Part shown: piece by piece, positions 22,051 through 32,151 of the stretch
Layout: each line of letters opens with the position of its first letter
Numbering within the stretch: the first letter of the stretch is position 1
From: Xenopus tropicalis
Lineage: Eukaryota; Chordata; Amphibia; Anura; Pipidae
Reading direction: 5' to 3'
Length of the DNA stretch: 64,000 bases
NCBI RefSeq assembly: GCF_000004195.4
Contig: NC_030683.2
Span: 69,101,764-69,165,763 of the forward strand
The notes under the pieces: generated by a model
The model's input: the letters and a program-made list of their open reading frames with translations, nothing else
Told to the model about the DNA's origin: nothing
Database searches by the model: none
Made by a program: the position numbers and the translations under genes

Positions 22051-23309
22051 AGTATTGAGATTAACTGGCCTCTGTATTATTCACACCTCAGATTCAGACT
22101 GTAAGTCTCTGTATTGTTCACTGTACACATCGTTAAGGCCCTGCATCATTCACATTGTTTTTGACTAACACAAATATTTTCCCCAATAATGCTATGCACT
22201 TACAACCCCCCATATATAAACCATATAGCATCCAATAAGATGATTGATTTTAATCAGGTGGAAAATAAATGCTCCCTGCTAATTGGTTGCTATAGTAAAT
22301 TAACCAAATAACAAACATTGAAAGAAAAAAAAATATGCAAAGGTTAATGTTCTTGAATAACACTTCAGTGAAGATCACAGAGGTGTATCAAAATTGTATT
22401 TAAGGGTTTAATTCAACTAAACTGAACTTATATTTAAAATAATGGGTAGGACTTCACTCGGATTCATGCCCAGCAGAATATTAAAGGGTCCATATCTATT
22501 TTATACCATTTCTCAGGAAAGATGATACAGTTAAGCCTGGGCTGCTCCAGTTGTGGCAATTTTTTTCCTTCCTAATACATACAACTTTTTTTTAACTTGT
22601 TCAAGGTATCTCCTATACTAGATTTTTTTGTCTGCTTGAGCCAATGACATAACATATAACACCTAAACCCACTCATTTGATGGTAAAAATAAAGTATAAA
22701 AAAAATGAATGCTCTTTATTGTTTATTTTCACAATAATTCTACATATATAAAGTCGAGAGACTTTATTAAACAAAACAGTCTGTTTGCACAGGCAGTTAA
22801 TGAGTGTATCACTGAGCGAAGCTGTTAGTCTCTTGTTAACTGGAAGCAAATGGCAAGTCATTTGTCATGGCTGCAGTAGTTGCACCTCAGAGAGGCAAAA
22901 AAAGAATATCTTTTGCACCACATAGTAAAGTGCTCCATGGTTTAGTCAGAGAACTGCAAGACTGCAATTATTCAAACACTGAGTTTTTTGTTTTTTTTTA
23001 ATGCTAGGAGTAACTAGAAACCACTTAAAAGTCAAGGAGTAAAAAAAAAATAGTTTTGAGTACTGGCTGGGCTTTTCTGTCTTAACTATCAGACCCTTTA
23101 CACTAAATTACAAATAGCAGTATAGGTTAATAAAATAAGAAAATATCTGTTACAATAGTAACCACCAATGTTGTTACGCTATATGGTAATAAGAGACTGA
23201 ATTGTAATACCATATTAAAATAATAGCATATAAAAATGCTGGTGGATATGGATGTTTTAACAGAATTCCTTATATAAAAAGTGTATGGTCAGAGTGATAC
23301 TTAACTAAG
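22051..23309. other. Host DNA, no gene seen
   Basis: Near 22072-22170 three loosely similar blocks (CTGTATTATTCAC, CTGTATTGTTCAC, CTGCATCATTCAC) recur. Otherwise no feature. The last four bases, TAAG, are the TSD of the Gypsy element. Confidence 0.45.
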
Positions 23310-24465
23310 TGTAACCCTTTCTTGGCACTGATATCCAGGGCCACACTGGGGCGCAAACAGGAAAAATCCCAAGCCTCCGCTAAGTGGGAGATTTGCGGGA
23401 TTTGGAAAGTTTAAGTGCCTCCACCCAGGGCTAAACCATGTATTAGTGGGCAACAACTCCCTGGGAACTGCAACAGCAGTGATTAATATACCAAATGCAA
23501 TGGAAATAAACCACACAATTGATAGATATGAAATAAATTGTAATATATATGCAAGATGCAATGAAATGAAAACAGTGAATAACAGTTTCACATAACACAT
23601 ATAATATTTGACACTATTCCCCTTTGTGTAAAATATGTCCCCTGTCACTTTAAGAACCTTGAGTGTGCACAGGTTAACTCCTTGTATGAAGGTAGGGGTA
23701 ACAGAGTTATGTGTTGCAACACCAGATTGTAGCACCCCGGGGTGTGTAACTGTAAAACCTCACCAACTCCTGGTGGCAGTGAAAGGGGAATAGATCCTGT
23801 GGGACAGGGCACATGCAGGGAAGCAGTCTGGCAGCTTTAATCCTCACTGAGCTTGAGATGCTGGAGTAGAGAAAGGCTTCTTGGGATCCTGATGGAGATT
23901 CACTGCAGGTGTCACGGAGGCTGATGGGTAATCCCACATCCAGATCCAGAGTACACGCTGGTAACTCACTACAGGGCTGAAGTCCTAACTATCCTACAAG
24001 GATTACTCCCCTAACAATAGCTCAGGCCTGCTGCAGTAATCCCATTCACTAAATGGCTGAATGGGAAGGGTTAACTAACTCCCTATGCTCTGATTATGGG
24101 GTTCCCTATATATATATAGATTGTTCTACAGGTGGAACCCTAGCTCCCTACTTGTACAGATCACAGGAACACTCACGGGAAAGATGGAGAAACCTCAGGC
24201 AGCTCTCAGTATTACTGTGCAGAGTCCATGCTCTCCTTCTCCTCTCTTCCTGAACAAGATCTGCCTCACTTTCATATCTTTTTGGCTCCAAAGCTCTTTC
24301 AGCAGGGTCACAAGGTCAGAATCCAATCCCCCCTGCTGATTGGGCCAGGCTTTGACTGGGAACTGTCCCTTTGCAGTACAGTCAGCAGCCATGTTTTTGG
24401 TTGCTCCAGATTTAAAGTCACAGGGTTGTGTGTTTGGGGAAAGTGTAAATTAGCACTTCCCTACA
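23310..24465 (-). repeat. Gypsy 3' LTR (left on plus strand)
   Basis: 1156 bp. In element orientation it begins TGTAGGGAAGTGC and ends GGGTTACA, the usual TG...CA form. It aligns without gaps to 30222-31377 with differences seen only at 23950/30862 (A/T) and 24322/31234 (T/G). Small open frames inside both LTRs are non-genic. Confidence 0.95.
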
Positions 24466-24477
24466 TTCTCCCCCTGG
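24466..24477 (-). other. Polypurine tract of the Gypsy element
   Basis: The plus strand TTCTCCCCCTGG directly abuts the 3' LTR, so the element strand has a purine run CCAGGGGGAGAA immediately before TGTAGGG. This is the expected primer for plus-strand DNA synthesis. Confidence 0.8.
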
Positions 24478-24613
24478 AAAATCCCTTCTGTCCCAGCAAG
24501 GGTACAAATAGCATAAACAGGCAAGATGCCATTTATTTAAACATAAACATCCGCTTCGGATAGTCTCTCCTGAGAGCTATCAAGGTACAATGGTTGCTGT
24601 AAGGGAAATTAAA

Positions 24614-25240
24614 TTAGTAGTAGTTAACAGACATCATAGAAGATAACCTACTCATCATTTGGTACATTTCCCTTAACAAATTCTGAACATCAGCAACACA
24701 AGGCACATTTAAACCACACTGATAAGGTGAGGCATATCCAACAAAAGGTTGGGAAGTGTAGTTAGGTACCCCTAGAGAATCATAGGTAAGGGCACTAGGA
24801 GGCCTCCTTATCCTTCTTCCCCTCCGCACATCCCTAGCAGGCAGTCCCGAGGCTGGGTTAACTGAATTCTGGGTTTGATTCAGTCCAGGCTGGGTAGCAG
24901 GAACAAATGCTGGGGTGTTTGGGCTCAGTCTTGTAGAAGAAGGTGAGTCATCATGTGAATTAGTAGGTGCAATGGTTGACTGTTCATCATCATTATCTGC
25001 ATTAAGTGATGCAGGTGAATTGACTGAAACATCAAAGTTATTTGGTGAATTTCCAGCACAAGAGGAACCATCACTAACAGTAGAGCCTGTTTGATCCTCA
25101 GTCTCTGAGTCAGATACTTGAGGTATGGGTAAGAGATGATTTCGGTGCCAGGCTTTTAGATACCCCCTTGGGCCTTTAATATGGTAGACAGGGATACCAG
25201 GTAGTTTATCAACTACAACATAAAAGTCTGTACGCCAACG
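24614..25240 (-). CDS. Gypsy pol, C-terminal tail after integrase (frame-shifted part)
   Basis: Continues the polyprotein in another frame after the break near 25240 and stays open to a stop at 24614. It starts with the end of the integrase C-terminal region (TDFYVVVDKLPG, then HLLPIPQVSDSETEDQ), passes through a Ser/Asn/Thr/Asp-rich stretch, has a very basic patch RRGRRIRRPP and ends MSVNYY. The tail of roughly 170 residues beyond the integrase fold resembles nothing I recognise. The break is explained by loss of a single base relative to the continuing frame. I do not write the joined protein. Confidence 0.75.
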   Translation of the reverse strand, partial: RWRTDFYVVVDKLPGIPVYHIKGPRGYLKAWHRNHLLPIPQVSDSETEDQTGSTVSDGSSCAGNSPNNFDVSVNSPASLNADNDDEQSTIAPTNSHDDSPSSTRLSPNTPAFVPATQPGLNQTQNSVNPASGLPARDVRRGRRIRRPPSALTYDSLGVPNYTSQPFVGYASPYQCGLNVPCVADVQNLLREMYQMMSRLSSMMSVNYY

Positions 25241-27651
25241 ATCAGTTTATGCTGAGCATTGTTTCCTAGGTTTCTCAGTAATACCCTGTCTCCTGGAACA
25301 AGTTCATTGTGACGTACTCTGGCATCATACCTTCTCTTGTTGCCTTGATTCGTTTTAGAGGCATTTCCCTCAGCAAGACGATAGGCTTTAGACAAATCAT
25401 CTTTTAACTTAGCAACATACTGAGAATGACTAATGCTGCCCATACCATCCACTGATACTCCAAAGTAGAGATCTATTGGTAGTCGTGCTTCTCTGCCGAA
25501 CATGAGAAAGTAGGGAGAATATCCGGTAGTTTCATGTCGAGTGCAGTTGTAAGCATGTACCATGGTGCTAACATGGCGACTCCAAAATCTTTTCTCTTTA
25601 ACATTTAGGGTACCGAGCATGTTTAACAAGGTGCGGTTGAATCTCTCTGGTTGGGCATCTCCTTGAGGATGATATGGTGTAGTTCTACTTTTACTGATGT
25701 TGAGCATTTGCAGAAGTTCTTTGATCAATTTACTCTCAAAATCTCTTCCTTGATCTGAGTGTAGACGAACAGGAAGTCCATAGTGAATGAAGAACTTCTC
25801 CCAAAGAACTTTAGCAACAGTGGCAGCTTTCTGATCCTTGGTAGGAAAGGCTTGAGCATAGCGTGTATAATGATCAGTCACCACTAGAATGTTTCCAACT
25901 CCTTTTGAATCAGGATCAATGCAGAGGAAGTCCATGCAAACTAGGTCTAAGGGCCCTGAACTTTTCAGGTGCTCTAGAGGTGCAGCTTTTATTGGCAATG
26001 TTTTTCTTTGCAAACATCTCAGACATCTTCTGCAATAGTCAGTAACAGTTTCTCTCATCTTAGGCCAGTAGAATCTATCTTGGATCAAACCGTATGTTTT
26101 CTCAGTACCTAAATGTCCATTTTTGTCATGTAAGTTTCTGAGCACAAACTGTTGATATCTTTTAGGAAGAACAAACTGGCGTCGATCAGGGTGATCATGG
26201 TATAGTACCACCCTATACAGGAGTCCACTCTCTATCTGAAACTTCTCCCATTCTCTTAAAAGGATAGTGCAATCGGAAGGCAGAGACTTCTTAAGATACT
26301 CCTGGTCCTTTTGTAGAACAGCTTTTCTCAGGGGCCCTATGATAGGGTCAGCTATTTGAGCTCTGATCAAATCCTTTTTCTTCAAAGGGTGAAGCTGATC
26401 AATCCCTAGCAATGCAGGGCAACAAAAGGCATCTGGTACACATTCTGGTCTTGCACCCAGTGAATCCACTACTCTTAAGTCTGAGAAGTTGAGTTTCCTT
26501 CTATTGACAGCCGAAGCTAGGCAAAAGGCATTTACCCCTGATGTTGAAATTTCTGTCCATTCCTCATTATCAGTAGTAGCAGGTAGACCAGGCCTTCTAG
26601 ATAGGGCATCAGCTCCTACATTCTTCGGACCTGGTTTATACTTAAGTGTGAACTGATAGTTAGATAAGGCTGCTAACCATCTCTGGCCTGTAGCATCTAG
26701 TTTTGCGGTAGTGTGAACGTATGTTAGAGGGTTGTTATCAGTTCTAACTTCAAACGGCACTCCATACAGGTATCCATGAAGTTTATCAACAATGGCCCAC
26801 TTTAGTGCCAGGAACTCTAACTTGTGTACTGGGTAGTTTTTTTCACTTGCAGCTAAACTCCGGCTTATATATGCCACAGGACGCAATCCTCCAGGGTACT
26901 CTTGGTGAAGTACTCCTCCCAAACCATCATAGCTGGCATCCACATGGAGGATATAGGGTTTTGTTGGATCTGCATAGGCCAACACAGGAGCTTCTGTGAG
27001 ACATTTCTTCAAAGCTGCAAAGGCTTGAGTACAGGCATCAGTCCACTTATCCCCAAAGGGTAGCTTGGAATTTTTGGTAGCCTTTTCTTCAGTTGAGGGA
27101 ATGGTCAGTAAGGTATGTAAAGGTTTTGCCAACTTGGAATATCCCTCCACAAACCTGCGGTAATAGCCACAGAACCCTAGGAATGACCTAAGTTCTGTGA
27201 GGTTGTTTGGTTGTGGCCAATTCACCACTGCTTCTATTTTGGCAGAGTCAGTGGCCACGCCTTCAGCAGACACAATATGTCCCACGTAGTGCACTGAGGT
27301 ACGGCCAAACTTGCATTTGTCAATAGACAATTTTAGACCTTCTTCTTGAAGTCTGTCAATCACACGAATGAGTCTTTCATGGTGTTCTTCTAGAGTACTT
27401 CCAAACACAATAATGTCATCAAGGTAGACAAGACATTCTCGGGGGCATAGATCTCCCAGAACTTTTTCCATGAGTCTCTGGAATGTTGCAGGGGCCCCGC
27501 AGATACCTTGAGGCATTCGTGTGAATTGATAAAATCCCAGAGGACATATGAAGGCAGTTTTCTCTTGATCCTCAGGACACATTGGTACTTGATAGTATCC
27601 AGATCTGAGATCCATCACAGTAAACCATTTACTCCCACTTAAAGCTTCCAA
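25213..27651 (-). CDS. Gypsy pol: reverse transcriptase, RNase H, integrase
   Basis: 812 codons. The RT palm begins at the N terminus (MDLRSGYYQ) and the catalytic box YLDDIIVF is at about residue 73. RNase H shows HVDASYDG (about 235), the Glu in EFLALKWA, the Asp in VRTDNNPL and the last Asp in GADALSRR. Integrase has an HHCC zinc domain (HDKNGHLG ... CRRCLRC, about 505-552), then CMDFLC, HSDQGRDF and QPERFNRT, with exactly 35 residues between the second Asp and the Glu (DD35E). All active-site residues are present. The frame lacks the RT fingers, which sit in the other frame upstream, and it stops early near 25213 by frameshift, so the listed methionine is not the natural start. It would copy element RNA to DNA and insert it. 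Confidence 0.92.
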   Translation of the reverse strand: MEALSGSKWFTVMDLRSGYYQVPMCPEDQEKTAFICPLGFYQFTRMPQGICGAPATFQRLMEKVLGDLCPRECLVYLDDIIVFGSTLEEHHERLIRVIDRLQEEGLKLSIDKCKFGRTSVHYVGHIVSAEGVATDSAKIEAVVNWPQPNNLTELRSFLGFCGYYRRFVEGYSKLAKPLHTLLTIPSTEEKATKNSKLPFGDKWTDACTQAFAALKKCLTEAPVLAYADPTKPYILHVDASYDGLGGVLHQEYPGGLRPVAYISRSLAASEKNYPVHKLEFLALKWAIVDKLHGYLYGVPFEVRTDNNPLTYVHTTAKLDATGQRWLAALSNYQFTLKYKPGPKNVGADALSRRPGLPATTDNEEWTEISTSGVNAFCLASAVNRRKLNFSDLRVVDSLGARPECVPDAFCCPALLGIDQLHPLKKKDLIRAQIADPIIGPLRKAVLQKDQEYLKKSLPSDCTILLREWEKFQIESGLLYRVVLYHDHPDRRQFVLPKRYQQFVLRNLHDKNGHLGTEKTYGLIQDRFYWPKMRETVTDYCRRCLRCLQRKTLPIKAAPLEHLKSSGPLDLVCMDFLCIDPDSKGVGNILVVTDHYTRYAQAFPTKDQKAATVAKVLWEKFFIHYGLPVRLHSDQGRDFESKLIKELLQMLNISKSRTTPYHPQGDAQPERFNRTLLNMLGTLNVKEKRFWSRHVSTMVHAYNCTRHETTGYSPYFLMFGREARLPIDLYFGVSVDGMGSISHSQYVAKLKDDLSKAYRLAEGNASKTNQGNKRRYDARVRHNELVPGDRVLLRNLGNNAQHKLIVGVQTFML

Positions 27652-30175
27652 GGAATCTTCTAGGTAGTGTGTATTGGTCGGGTATGGTCCTTCGGTTTAA
27701 TGTGCGGTAGTCCACACAAAGACGAACGGATCCATCTTTCTTCCGAACCACCACAATAGGGGAAGCATAGGGACTTCTAGAATCTGTGATTATATTTTGA
27801 TCCTTCATCTTTTTCAAGCACTTTCGTACATCTTCAATATCTCTGGGTGGTAACTTTCTGGATCTCTCCCGGAAGGGTTTAGAATCTGCTAAGCGAATGG
27901 TGTGACAGGCACTTTTGGCACATCCAACATCCATATCCTCAGTGGAGAACACATCTTCCCTGATTGTGAGCTCCTTAATAAGCAGTTCTTTGGCTTCTTT
28001 TGGCATGGGAGAGTCCCCAAAATCAAAATTCAGAGGTGCATCTTTTGGTTCAATATGTGCAGAACACACTTCAGATTCAGAAGTAACTTCTTGAACAGAG
28101 TAGCACTCTCCAACTTCATCAAACTCACTCACTGTAATAGGCCAAGGGTTGTGATTTCGCAGAACAACCCAATCAAACTCGGGCATTCCCTGTCTCCAGT
28201 CCTTTCTTTCTGGAATTAATTCCCAACCATGCTTTGCAACTTGTTCAGGTGGTGTTTCCAGAAGAAAATAGCTTTCTGTATCGCATTCAATCGGCAGAGA
28301 CCGGGAAACTTGTATCAGTTGTGCTTGACCAGCTGGAATTTCTAAAGGAGGCCCATTCACTCTGTACACAGGACCCTGACAGAATTCGGGTACAAAAGCT
28401 TCACACAGTCTCTTCACTGCTGCTGACACAAGAAAAGAAGAAACATCAGTGGTCCCTTGCAAGTGCAGAAACTTAAGGAAGGCATCTTCAACTGCCTTTA
28501 CGTTAGATCCCACAATTATTGGTGCAGAAGTCCTGAGATCCATAGGAGGACAAATATAAGCGAACACTTTGAGAGGGGGTTCAGCTTCAGAAGTTATCCC
28601 AGGTATTCGGAGATCAACTTCAACTTTACCATCCATATAAGCTGACTCGGCACCCACACCCACTACTTCTATGTCATCAGCAGGTATCAAGGTTAGGTGG
28701 GATAAATGTTCCTGGTAGAAAGGTCGACAAATGATGGTTATCTGTGAGCCAGTGTCAAACAATGCGGTAGAAGGGACACCATTCACAGTCAGATGGAAGA
28801 TGCACTTACGTCCTACCCCTACAATGGGTGTGGGGTGGTCAGGCTTCCTTTCCTTATGTCTGCTTGAGTTGCATTCTCCAACTTGGCTTTGCACAGGAGT
28901 AGCTTGTACTTTACGATAGCATTTATTGGTGTCATGCCCTTGTGTCTGGCAACGTCGGCAGTACGTTTTCGTGGTTTTAGGAAACTGTGGTGCTTCAGGT
29001 GACTTGCTCTTTGCAGGCTGTGGAACAGTCTGAGACTGAGCTGTAGAAGGCTTTTCTTTCTCTTTTAACTCAGAATCATGGGTAGAAGATGCATAATAGA
29101 AGTCTATTCTAGCTTCCTCTTCCTCAGCTGTCCTTAAGAGATCCCCCGTAGACGCATTAGGGTTATATCTCAGGTAAGATTGCACAGCAAGATTGACAGG
29201 GTGCTTGGGGTCTGAGCCCCACTTTACTTGCCGGTGAAGATGAGAAATTTCCTGAGCTGCAGGAATTATCTTTTTGAATATGAGGTAATTTAGTTCATTA
29301 GACACTCTGCAAATGAATGCAGATGCTTTCTCACCTTTAGACTGTCGCATTGCTTGAAACTTAGCAAGACGTTGTTGAGGATCCTCATATTTCTCATAGC
29401 GATTTATCAAGGCTTGTAATAAATCATGAACAGTACAATCAGGCTGTTTAGTCTTTTGGGCTTGTAAGAGAATCAAAGCAGGATGTCTTACTAGCTCCAT
29501 TAGTCTGCGTTGTTTCATTTTATCAGTTCCTTCCCATTCCTCTAATAATGGGCGGATGTACTCTATCCATTCAGAAAACACTTCTTCACCTTTGGGTACT
29601 GGTTCATTACCAGAAAAATACTTCTTTACACTCCAGACAGTCTCTTGCCATAACCGTATACTAGCTTCAGTTACTTTCTGTATGCTTTCAGCAAATACAG
29701 GTGCTATGGTGTCCAGGCTTGTGGACAATTGAGGCAGTACTGGAGGGGGTACCCACTCCAAAATAGGATATTGAGGTGGTATATAAGAAGTGTCATTTTC
29801 AATAAGTATGCTGCAGGAGTCTGGCTGTACAGCCATGGGACTGGAGGAGCATTGTGGTTGTACAGCTGGAATAGCAGGAGGATATATAGCAGGCCATCCC
29901 CGTTGTGAAATACCATTTGGATAGATAACTGCAGGTAAACTGTCTCTTTTAAGCTCAGACTGAGCTACACACAGCACTTGCTTCAATCCTTGTAAGGGTG
30001 AAGGTGATGATGTGACTATAGCAGCGCCAGCTAGGCCAGGGTAAGGTGACAGTGCTTGTTCAAGCACACCATTTGGCAACTGTAGGGGGATGTGATCAAT
30101 TGCAAATGCACATGGCAAAATGAGTCCTTCCTGCAGAGCCCACATTTTAACTCCTTCTGGGGTAATGGCAGACAT
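27629..30175 (-). CDS. Gypsy gag-protease and start of RT
   Basis: The methionine at 30175 lies just downstream of the primer-binding-site candidate and is preferred over the in-frame start at 30268, which lies in the LTR. The N-terminal ~90 residues (GLILPCAFAIDHIPLQL, then further hydrophobic alternation) look like a small alpha/beta RRM-like fold. A capsid region follows (FSEWIEYIRPLLEEWEG ... LMELVRHPALILLQ ... LLQALINRYEKYEDP), similar in pattern to the paraneoplastic Ma antigen (PNMA) gag domain. Next are a CCHC knuckle (CRRCQTQGHDTNKC), an aspartic protease motif ALFDTGSQITII and the RT fingers (VCVDYRTLNRRTIPDQYTLP). It shifts out of frame within RT near 27650 and stops. The overlap with the next frame is not a programmed site, because it falls inside the RT domain. 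Confidence 0.9.
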   Translation of the reverse strand: MSAITPEGVKMWALQEGLILPCAFAIDHIPLQLPNGVLEQALSPYPGLAGAAIVTSSPSPLQGLKQVLCVAQSELKRDSLPAVIYPNGISQRGWPAIYPPAIPAVQPQCSSSPMAVQPDSCSILIENDTSYIPPQYPILEWVPPPVLPQLSTSLDTIAPVFAESIQKVTEASIRLWQETVWSVKKYFSGNEPVPKGEEVFSEWIEYIRPLLEEWEGTDKMKQRRLMELVRHPALILLQAQKTKQPDCTVHDLLQALINRYEKYEDPQQRLAKFQAMRQSKGEKASAFICRVSNELNYLIFKKIIPAAQEISHLHRQVKWGSDPKHPVNLAVQSYLRYNPNASTGDLLRTAEEEEARIDFYYASSTHDSELKEKEKPSTAQSQTVPQPAKSKSPEAPQFPKTTKTYCRRCQTQGHDTNKCYRKVQATPVQSQVGECNSSRHKERKPDHPTPIVGVGRKCIFHLTVNGVPSTALFDTGSQITIICRPFYQEHLSHLTLIPADDIEVVGVGAESAYMDGKVEVDLRIPGITSEAEPPLKVFAYICPPMDLRTSAPIIVGSNVKAVEDAFLKFLHLQGTTDVSSFLVSAAVKRLCEAFVPEFCQGPVYRVNGPPLEIPAGQAQLIQVSRSLPIECDTESYFLLETPPEQVAKHGWELIPERKDWRQGMPEFDWVVLRNHNPWPITVSEFDEVGECYSVQEVTSESEVCSAHIEPKDAPLNFDFGDSPMPKEAKELLIKELTIREDVFSTEDMDVGCAKSACHTIRLADSKPFRERSRKLPPRDIEDVRKCLKKMKDQNIITDSRSPYASPIVVVRKKDGSVRLCVDYRTLNRRTIPDQYTLPRRFLGSFKWE

Positions 30176-30200
30176 GGTGACTAAAGTTCCACAAATCGGA

Positions 30201-30218
30201 ATCTCAGCAGTGCCTCCA
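30201..30218 (-). other. Primer binding site candidate of the Gypsy element
   Basis: Three bases inside the 5' LTR boundary (which ends GGGTTACA), the element strand reads TGGAGGCACTGCTGAGAT. TGG would pair with the CCA end of a tRNA. I could not assign the tRNA from memory with confidence. Confidence 0.55.
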
Positions 30219-30221
30219 AAA

Positions 30222-31377
30222 TGTAACCCTTTCTTGGCACTGATATCCAGGGCCACACTGGGGCGCAAACAGGAAAAATCCCAAGCCTCCGCTAAGTGGG
30301 AGATTTGCGGGATTTGGAAAGTTTAAGTGCCTCCACCCAGGGCTAAACCATGTATTAGTGGGCAACAACTCCCTGGGAACTGCAACAGCAGTGATTAATA
30401 TACCAAATGCAATGGAAATAAACCACACAATTGATAGATATGAAATAAATTGTAATATATATGCAAGATGCAATGAAATGAAAACAGTGAATAACAGTTT
30501 CACATAACACATATAATATTTGACACTATTCCCCTTTGTGTAAAATATGTCCCCTGTCACTTTAAGAACCTTGAGTGTGCACAGGTTAACTCCTTGTATG
30601 AAGGTAGGGGTAACAGAGTTATGTGTTGCAACACCAGATTGTAGCACCCCGGGGTGTGTAACTGTAAAACCTCACCAACTCCTGGTGGCAGTGAAAGGGG
30701 AATAGATCCTGTGGGACAGGGCACATGCAGGGAAGCAGTCTGGCAGCTTTAATCCTCACTGAGCTTGAGATGCTGGAGTAGAGAAAGGCTTCTTGGGATC
30801 CTGATGGAGATTCACTGCAGGTGTCACGGAGGCTGATGGGTAATCCCACATCCAGATCCAGTGTACACGCTGGTAACTCACTACAGGGCTGAAGTCCTAA
30901 CTATCCTACAAGGATTACTCCCCTAACAATAGCTCAGGCCTGCTGCAGTAATCCCATTCACTAAATGGCTGAATGGGAAGGGTTAACTAACTCCCTATGC
31001 TCTGATTATGGGGTTCCCTATATATATATAGATTGTTCTACAGGTGGAACCCTAGCTCCCTACTTGTACAGATCACAGGAACACTCACGGGAAAGATGGA
31101 GAAACCTCAGGCAGCTCTCAGTATTACTGTGCAGAGTCCATGCTCTCCTTCTCCTCTCTTCCTGAACAAGATCTGCCTCACTTTCATATCTTTTTGGCTC
31201 CAAAGCTCTTTCAGCAGGGTCACAAGGTCAGAAGCCAATCCCCCCTGCTGATTGGGCCAGGCTTTGACTGGGAACTGTCCCTTTGCAGTACAGTCAGCAG
31301 CCATGTTTTTGGTTGCTCCAGATTTAAAGTCACAGGGTTGTGTGTTTGGGGAAAGTGTAAATTAGCACTTCCCTACA
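30222..31377 (-). repeat. Gypsy 5' LTR (right on plus strand)
   Basis: 1156 bp, aligned to the 3' LTR with two substitutions and no gaps by eye. It contains the promoter-side U3 in element orientation from 31377 downward, but no TATA box could be chosen with confidence. Followed on the plus strand by the TSD TAAG. Confidence 0.95.
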
Positions 31378-31381
31378 TAAG

Positions 31382-32130
31382 TAACATCTTTTACATCTTT
31401 TCCCTTGAGACACCATTTTGTGATGGGCTGTGTGCACCCTCAGAGATCACCTGGAAATAGTGCAGGTTTTCCCTCTAGCAGAAAGAAGTGTAGGAATAAA
31501 AGACACAGCTCTGTCCATTCATTGGCTTTGTGACATGTAACCTACAGTAGTATGTTGGTGTTTCCTTGATTTCTGTATGAGCACAGTGCCTCAGACCAGC
31601 CAGAGCGTGAACTTTAGAAGGGGAATTTACATACCAGGCTCTAAAATTTCCTGTAATGTAAATTGCCACAGGAAGTTGTTTTTGCAATTGCACCATTTTC
31701 ATCAATATATAAATACAGTATATGTATGGCAGGTTCACTCAGAGTAAGTGTCAGGATGGCAAAATCTCTTAAAGAAAAAATGGCTTTTATTTCAGCCAGA
31801 AGCAGCAGGTGGAAAAACAAAAGCATTTTTCTTGCATACACAGATCAAAACAACAAAATTAGCTTTCAGCAGCAATAACAGTTCAGTAACTACACAATGG
31901 CAGCAATATTACAGAACTCTGAACAGGCAACTGGCAACAGGCACATTGACTTTTTTTTACTAGCCAATATGCATTGCTGCACTGTCTACCTTATACATTC
32001 ACATGTATTTAAAAAATTGTGTAATTTCTTATGCAGATGTATAAAATCTGGATTAAGGACAACCATGATGCTTTACAATTACGGCATTTTCCATTTTTGC
32101 TGTAATTCTATGGTAAAAAATATTTATAAT
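31382..32130. other. Host DNA, no gene seen
   Basis: No recognisable coding domain or element ends. Confidence 0.5.
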
Positions 32131-32151
32131 ACTTTAATAATATGAATCCAA

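Larger units (their letters stand above)
23310..31377 (-). mobile_element. Complete Ty3/Gypsy LTR retrotransposon with PNMA-like gag
   Basis: An 8068-bp element with two 1156-bp LTRs, TAAG target duplication at 23306-23309 and 31378-31381, a primer-binding-site candidate next to the 5' LTR and a purine-rich tract next to the 3' LTR. Minus-strand order is gag, CCHC zinc knuckle, protease, reverse transcriptase, RNase H, integrase, then a long C-terminal tail. RT precedes integrase, as in Ty3/Gypsy. The LTRs differ at only two aligned positions, so insertion is recent. The coding region is nevertheless broken by two frameshifts (near 27.65 and 25.24 kb), so this copy would need help to move. 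No envelope gene is visible. Confidence 0.95.

Noticed and set aside
23301..23937. Minus-strand frames of 76-147 codons inside both Gypsy LTRs
   Set aside because: Identical because the LTRs are identical; no recognisable domain and no reason to expect LTR coding.
27629..27651. Overlap of the two Gypsy frames as a programmed frameshift
   Set aside because: The overlap lies inside the RT domain, between fingers and palm, not at a gag-pol boundary, and no slippery heptamer with structure is evident; a mutation explains it better.
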